A DNA stretch of 64,000 bases, taken from contig CAYYPL010000006.1 of NCBI GenBank assembly GCA_964473555.1, positions 124,001-188,000 on the forward strand, written 5' to 3'. The DNA is from UBA11400 sp964473555 (lineage in GTDB: Bacteria > Bacteroidota > Rhodothermia > Balneolales > HLUCCA01). This document shows positions 59,367 through 64,000 of the stretch, in pieces. Numbering within the stretch: the first letter of the stretch is position 1; each line of letters starts with the position of its first letter. The notes under the pieces are model-generated. The model did not search any database. It saw only the letters and a list, made by a program, of their open reading frames with translations, and had not been told where the DNA came from. Both the position numbers and the translations under genes were made by a program.

Positions 59367-60494
59367 TTGTATTCGCTTGTTAAAAAATCACCCGATACCA
59401 AGGCACGTCTGGGGAAAGTTGTTACCGACCACGGAGTAATCGAGACACCGATTTTTATGCCTGTTGGGACCGTTGCGACCGTTAAGGCTGTGTATCCACA
59501 AGAGTTAAAAGACAAAGTGAACGCACAAATTATTCTCGGAAATACCTATCACCTGTATTTAAGGCCGGGTAACGATATCATGCGACGAGCGGGTGGATTA
59601 CACCCATTCATGAACTGGGAAAGGCCTGTTTTGACGGATTCGGGAGGTTATCAGGTTTTTTCTTTGTCGCCAAATCGCAAACTGGATGAAAAAGGGGCGA
59701 CTTTTAAAAGCCATATCGATGGTTCCAAGCATATCTTTACTCCCGAAAATGTGATAGGCACCCAGCGAGTTTTGGGTTCAGACATCATGATGGTGCTGGA
59801 TGAATGCCCGCCTTTTCCATGCGATGAAACGTACGCGAGAAATTCGATGCATCTGACGCATCGTTGGGCCAAACGGTGTAAGGAGGAACTGAATCGTACA
59901 GAACCTATATACGGTCACAAGCAGCACCTGTTTGGCATCGTCCAAGGTAGTGTATACTCCGAACTTCGTCGGGAATCGGCACAAGCCATTGCCGAGCTCG
60001 ATTTTCATGGAAATGCCATCGGAGGACTCAGTGTAGGTGAACCAGCAGATCTCATGTATGAGATGACCCATCTGGTCACCGAGATCCTTCCTGAGGATAA
60101 ACCAAGGTATTTGATGGGAGTGGGTACTCCGGCTAATCTACTTCAAAACGTTGCATTGGGAGTAGATATGTTTGATTGCGTGATGCCAACACGAAATGCC
60201 CGTAATGGGATGATATTCACCCGTCATGGAACGATCAATCTTCGGAATTCAAAGTGGAGAGATTGTTTTGAGTCCGCTGATGAAGGTTTTGGATCTGATT
60301 TGTGCCAGAATCACACGCTTGCTTATATGCACCACCTGTTTAAATGTGGCGAGCTACTTGGAATGCAACTTGCTTCCGTTCATAATCTTATGTTTTATCT
60401 GTGGTTGATGGAGCAGATTCGTACACGTATCGCCAACGATTCCTTTGGTGGATGGTACGAAGCAATGTCCAGAACCGTAGAAAAAAGATTGTAA
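59367..60494 (+). CDS. tgt: Queuine tRNA-ribosyltransferase with incomplete zinc motif
   Basis: Exchanges guanine 34 for preQ1 in GUN-anticodon tRNAs. 375 residues. Active-site motifs include TDSGGYQVFSLS and FDCVMPTRNARNG (nucleophile Asp). The zinc site is unusual: where the family has C-x-C-x-x-C, this protein has FGSDLC, so two of three cysteines are lost, while the later His in ASVHNL remains. The start is TTG with GAGGA eight bases upstream. It converges with the GH16 gene (two-base gap). Confidence 0.93.
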   Translation: MYSLVKKSPDTKARLGKVVTDHGVIETPIFMPVGTVATVKAVYPQELKDKVNAQIILGNTYHLYLRPGNDIMRRAGGLHPFMNWERPVLTDSGGYQVFSLSPNRKLDEKGATFKSHIDGSKHIFTPENVIGTQRVLGSDIMMVLDECPPFPCDETYARNSMHLTHRWAKRCKEELNRTEPIYGHKQHLFGIVQGSVYSELRRESAQAIAELDFHGNAIGGLSVGEPADLMYEMTHLVTEILPEDKPRYLMGVGTPANLLQNVALGVDMFDCVMPTRNARNGMIFTRHGTINLRNSKWRDCFESADEGFGSDLCQNHTLAYMHHLFKCGELLGMQLASVHNLMFYLWLMEQIRTRIANDSFGGWYEAMSRTVEKRL

Positions 60495-60496
60495 AT

Positions 60497-62362
60497 TCAA
60501 CGCAGCAACGTGACAGGAAGAACTTTGGACGAGTTGCCCGTACTTAGTCTGACAAAATAAACTCCACTCGCGAAACTAGTCATGTCCAGCTGGTATCGAT
60601 GCATACCTGCGGGCAACATGCCCTGGTATAATTCTTTGATTTTTGATCCGTTGATCGTAAAGAGTTCCAGCCGGACCTCTTCTGATGCCGGAAGCTGAAA
60701 CTGTACTTGAGTCGAGGGATTAAACGGATTTGGATACGCTGTGAGTAAGTCAACCGAATCGGGTATCAACAGTTCTGTATCTTCTACAGACACAGGAGAC
60801 GATGACGTGATATCCATGGTGAACCAGGTCAGATTTCCAATCCTGGTCGATACTTTGATATCGTTGTTTCCCTGCTGAAATTCTACGTCCGATAGAAGGC
60901 GCTCGATAAGCTGGTCGCCTGACCGGATACGGTTAAAAGATCCCACCACGCGACCATTCACCTCAACATCAAAAGAACTGTTTATCTGGGAACTCACGGT
61001 AAAAGTCAGGTTGCCTTTTCCAGCGCTTGGACTCTCTACGGTATATCGCATCCACTCGCCCGTTACGCTCTCAAAAACTGCGAAATCTGTGTCAGGATGG
61101 TCCACAGCCTTAATGTCTACCGCATCGTAGATTCTGGGTACGGATTCGTCTGTCGTCCCGAGATTCACCAATGGTGTTGATTCAGAATAGGCAACACCTT
61201 GTCCCCCGTGATTAAACTTCCACATTGGAATTGTAGTGGGAATTTCGGGTGCCTGATTGCCATAGGCTTTATTCGTACATCCATTGCCAATCGTTATGGT
61301 GATGATGTTGTCCATCGTGGATTGAGTTCCATCATTGTCCGTGGCTACTATGGTAACTTCATAACATCCTTCCATGAGTGGATTTAGCTCCAGACTGAAT
61401 GGGGCTTCATCTACTGAACCCACCCATTCCCCATCGATGTAGAAGTCCGCTTTTGTGATGGTTCCATCCGGGTCATTGAAGTCAGGATTAAGAAGTATCG
61501 TTTCTCCTGCAGCAAAACTGGTATCTACGGGCGATAAATCAACTTGTGGAGGTACATTTACATCCTGAAACACTCGGACATAATCAATTTCATAAGATTG
61601 CGGAAATATCGTTGTGGGAGTTGGATTGGGCAGATAGGTACCTCCAACTGCCAGGTTCAAAATGATGTAGAATGGACCGGTGAAGGGATTATAATCTGCA
61701 GCAATTTTCGTCAGATCAATTTCAAAATAGGGTTCTTCATTAAACAACCATACGAGTTTTTCAGGTGTCCATTCCAGCGCGTATAGATTGAAGTCCTGCG
61801 ACAGATCAAGTCCGGTATCCAAAGTTTCCTCTTCATAGACCCTGCAAGTAGCTGAATTACCCACACATCCTTGCCGCCAGTAGTGAATCGCTGCATTGGT
61901 TTCGGTTACCAGGTTTCCACGATACTCCAGAATGTCGATTTCTCCACCTTTAGGCCAGTCGATTCTCTTAGCTGGCATCAACCAGAATGCGGGCCAGAAT
62001 CCTGTACCTGCGGGCATCTTGGCTCTGACCTCAAATCTACCAAATTCCCATCCGGCATTCAGGGTATCGGTTGATATTCTTCCCGATGAGTAGGACCTTA
62101 ATATACTTCCACATCGAATCGATTCGCGGCGAGCGGTAAGTTTTAGCGTCCCATCAGATACTGAGATGTTCTTTGGCTGATTTGTGTAGCACTGAAGTTC
62201 ATTGTTGAAAGCAGATCCACGCCAGATATTCCACGTATCCGTGTCCAGCTGTGCCGAATTAAATTCATCACTCCATACTAATTCATAACGTTGTGCCTCA
62301 CTTTGATTCACAATCAGCAGCATCAATAGGACAGCCAGTGTCGATATTTTGATTTTAATCAT
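60497..62362 (-). CDS. Secreted GH16 family beta-glucanase/laminarinase with sorting tail
   Basis: 621 residues. The signal peptide is MIKIKISTLAVLLMLLIVNQ, cleaved near SEAQ. The GH16 catalytic domain covers about 25-290, with active-site GGEIDILEYRG (nucleophile E141, acid/base E146). An Ig-like domain (about 300-375) and a CBM6-like beta domain (about 400-540) follow. The last ~85 residues form a T9SS sorting domain (AYPNPFNPSTQVQFQLPAS, then GVYFVRL). It probably cleaves laminarin or a related marine beta-glucan outside the cell. An ATG farther upstream (62557) overlaps the chaperone gene and would bury the signal peptide. Confidence 0.92.
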   Translation of the reverse strand: MIKIKISTLAVLLMLLIVNQSEAQRYELVWSDEFNSAQLDTDTWNIWRGSAFNNELQCYTNQPKNISVSDGTLKLTARRESIRCGSILRSYSSGRISTDTLNAGWEFGRFEVRAKMPAGTGFWPAFWLMPAKRIDWPKGGEIDILEYRGNLVTETNAAIHYWRQGCVGNSATCRVYEEETLDTGLDLSQDFNLYALEWTPEKLVWLFNEEPYFEIDLTKIAADYNPFTGPFYIILNLAVGGTYLPNPTPTTIFPQSYEIDYVRVFQDVNVPPQVDLSPVDTSFAAGETILLNPDFNDPDGTITKADFYIDGEWVGSVDEAPFSLELNPLMEGCYEVTIVATDNDGTQSTMDNIITITIGNGCTNKAYGNQAPEIPTTIPMWKFNHGGQGVAYSESTPLVNLGTTDESVPRIYDAVDIKAVDHPDTDFAVFESVTGEWMRYTVESPSAGKGNLTFTVSSQINSSFDVEVNGRVVGSFNRIRSGDQLIERLLSDVEFQQGNNDIKVSTRIGNLTWFTMDITSSSPVSVEDTELLIPDSVDLLTAYPNPFNPSTQVQFQLPASEEVRLELFTINGSKIKELYQGMLPAGMHRYQLDMTSFASGVYFVRLSTGNSSKVLPVTLLR

Positions 62363-62364
62363 AA

Positions 62365-64000
62365 TTATATGGATGGAGAATAGTTCATCAAGGCTACAAA
62401 GGCCACCGAGTCTATGACAACCTCTGATTGCCCTCGTAGCCGTTTCAACAGGGTGAATTCGTTGTAAATAGGTTTGAGTTTTTCCTGGATTTCGGAAGAG
62501 ACCTCCTCTACGGGTTGTATTCCAAATTCCCGCGAGTTGACCTGCAGGACGAACCACCCTGATTTAGTCCCGATCAGGTGAGGAAATCCAATTTCGGCTC
62601 TCAGTAGGTGAGACTGAAGTTCAGAAACCCGGATAGACGTCTCATTTTCGTTTTTTCTTTGAGCCAGATCACTCTCTTTGATGAGGATTTCACCTGAAAG
62701 TATCTGCTGTCGAACCATTCTGGCACTGGCAAGACTTTCCAGTTCGATCAGATAATAATCCAAATTCTGTAATCTACGTGAGTCGTAGCCAAAAGCTTTG
62801 TATGCATCCTGAATATCCTCGGCCCGCATAGCGGGTGATGGAGCGATCGCTAAAGAATCGCGGAGTCGGGATGCAAGAAATAGATTTTCTGCAACCCGTG
62901 CATTAAAATGTACAAACGGATCCTGATCGTACCCTTTTACTTTGGACTCATTGGCGAAGGTATTCCACATAAAGGCACGACCCAATGATGCGTCAAAACG
63001 CGTTCTTATCTCCTGAATAGGTAAAGAGTCGATCCAATTGAGGTAATCCTGAACCCGGAATACAAGTGTGCTGCCTTCTTTTGTAAACGTGATGAGAGGC
63101 GCCTGAAGGTCAAGATCTTCTTGATCTTGTATAAAATCGGTTGGTACGGGTCGTTCAAGTTCGTTTGGATTGATTTGCTGAGGTAATCTCTGGTACAAAT
63201 AGCGTTGAAGTGTATGTACGTTTTCCAGAACGGGTGTGGGACTGAGTCCAGACATATAAGCCCTGATGAATGAATCAGCGCCCATCTGATAATCGCGCTG
63301 ATGGAGCATGAATCGTATCGATTCAGCGCGTTGTTGAAATTCAGTTTCGGTAATAATCGGATTCAGTTTCCAATTTTCAACAAATAATATGACATAACCC
63401 TGACGAGTTCTCACAGGACGCGAATACTCGCCTGCATTCAGATTGTAGGCCGTCTCTGCAAAAACATCATCTACGCCAAAGTAACTGATTTCACCAATGA
63501 ATCCGGCTAAGCTATCATAGGATGATGTCGCATACAGTTCGTTGGCCAGATCCAGAAACGATTCCCCCGTTTCCAATCTTTGGTGATACGTCTCGGCTTC
63601 AGCCGAAGTAGTGAAATACAATTGCCTTACGAAGGGTTTCTGTTTAGTTCTGTAGAAGGCGAATCGGACTCGGCTTTCATCGGGTTGTTCGAGTTGTGAT
63701 AAAAATTCGTACTTCACAAAAACGTTGCGAAGCGTCCGATTTTTGGTACGTTCTGTGTACACCGCAGTCAATGAATCGTCCAACCCCAGGAGTCTGGCTT
63801 CCTGGGCTAACAGATATTCATCGATAAGTTGATTTAAGTGAAAGTATCGTCTCTGTTCTGAATCAGCATATCCTGTCCGGGTCAGCATATTGATATACGT
63901 CTCTTCAAATGCTTCCGCAAAAATGGTATCTGCATTGACGATTGCCAAAGCTGCACCCGGTTCAAAATCAAACTCGGGGTGTTGATTACCTGAACAGCTT
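62365..64000 (-). CDS. PpiC-type peptidyl-prolyl isomerase lipoprotein (partial, 5' end outside window)
   Basis: The frame is open from the stop at 62365 to the window edge, so the true start lies beyond 64000. Near the edge it reads SCSGNQHPEFDFEPG, which looks like a lipoprotein cysteine; the in-frame TTG at 63948 is thus not the real start. A parvulin-type rotamase domain (ARLLGLDD, then VRQLYFTTSAEAE, GFIGEISYFG and PVRTRQGYVILFV) occupies about residues 90-190 of the visible part. It is SurA/PrsA-like, presumably acting on envelope or exported proteins. It ends two bases before GH16. Confidence 0.88.
   Translation of the reverse strand, partial: SCSGNQHPEFDFEPGAALAIVNADTIFAEAFEETYINMLTRTGYADSEQRRYFHLNQLIDEYLLAQEARLLGLDDSLTAVYTERTKNRTLRNVFVKYEFLSQLEQPDESRVRFAFYRTKQKPFVRQLYFTTSAEAETYHQRLETGESFLDLANELYATSSYDSLAGFIGEISYFGVDDVFAETAYNLNAGEYSRPVRTRQGYVILFVENWKLNPIITETEFQQRAESIRFMLHQRDYQMGADSFIRAYMSGLSPTPVLENVHTLQRYLYQRLPQQINPNELERPVPTDFIQDQEDLDLQAPLITFTKEGSTLVFRVQDYLNWIDSLPIQEIRTRFDASLGRAFMWNTFANESKVKGYDQDPFVHFNARVAENLFLASRLRDSLAIAPSPAMRAEDIQDAYKAFGYDSRRLQNLDYYLIELESLASARMVRQQILSGEILIKESDLAQRKNENETSIRVSELQSHLLRAEIGFPHLIGTKSGWFVLQVNSREFGIQPVEEVSSEIQEKLKPIYNEFTLLKRLRGQSEVVIDSVAFVALMNYSPSI

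Noticed and set aside
62363..62557. Upstream start of the GH16 gene at 62557
   Set aside because: It overlaps the chaperone gene and would place 65 non-signal residues before a clear signal peptide.

Overview
The window looks like a chromosomal segment of a marine, Gram-negative member of the Bacteroidota/FCB group, most likely Balneolota or Rhodothermota. The evidence is: a GldC homologue; two SusC-like TonB-dependent receptors with carboxypeptidase-regulatory N-termini, one paired with a DUF4249-like lipoprotein; secreted proteins ending in FlgD-like or type IX secretion (T9SS) sorting domains; DUF3078, DUF2851, DUF4199 and BatA-type proteins; and several promoters with the Bacteroidota -7 element TAnnTTTG. 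Some genes nevertheless have strong Shine-Dalgarno sites. Base composition is moderate, with about half A+T. No insertion sequence, prophage, CRISPR array or rRNA operon was seen; there is one tRNA gene (Gln, UUG).

Layout. 0-15.5 kb: partial asd, glycyl-tRNA synthetase, a stand-alone AP2-like protein, rluD, an atypical nth, gldC, a large lamin-tail secreted protein, murI, a PIN-PhoH ATPase, a TrmH methyltransferase, a predicted outer-membrane barrel and an ALDH7-type dehydrogenase. 15.6-19 kb (minus strand): PLP decarboxylase, DUF3078 barrel, PyrR-like phosphoribosyltransferase and a small secreted protein. 19-28.5 kb (plus strand): YtxH, DUF2851, tRNA-Gln, prs-rplY-pth-hppA, then a TonB receptor and lipoprotein pair. 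28.5-46.7 kb (minus strand): rnhA-pyrF, a second TonB receptor, an orphan protein, tsaD, hsp20-dnaK, aroA, a large TPR protein, a CBS protein, hflX and a BatA-like pair. 46.8-49.5 kb: an FG-GAP-like lipoprotein. 49.6-59.3 kb: a compact minus-strand block of envelope, lipid and NAD genes (cdsA, CPBP protease, nadC, thioesterase, accA, two glycan enzymes). 59.4-64 kb: tgt, a laminarinase-type GH16 enzyme with a sorting tail, and a PpiC-type chaperone lipoprotein that runs off the window.

Most genes are ordinary housekeeping. The most unusual structure lies at gene ends: tandem heptanucleotide arrays at six junctions (5.1-5.4, 10.8-10.9, 15.6, 34.7-34.9 and 49.5 kb, the first holding two arrays), built from a small recurring set of 7-mers. 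At nth, gldC and the FG-GAP gene the stop codon lies inside the array, and at trmH the array encodes the protein tail. Between nth and gldC two heptad arrays flank a six-unit array of mini-hairpins whose stems vary but stay paired. Other points of interest are an endonuclease III without the canonical iron-sulfur cysteines, a Tgt without two of its three zinc cysteines, a sigma-54-like site before hsp20-dnaK, and a 15-bp palindrome in the tgt/sugar-transferase divergent promoter.

Functional themes: amino-acid and cell-wall precursors (asd, aroA, murI, dipeptide epimerase), nucleotide metabolism (prs, pyrF, pyrR-like), translation and tRNA modification (glyS, rluD, trmH, pth, rplY, tsaD, tgt), proteostasis (dnaK, hsp20, PPIase), envelope and polysaccharide synthesis, and uptake or breakdown of polymers at the outer membrane.
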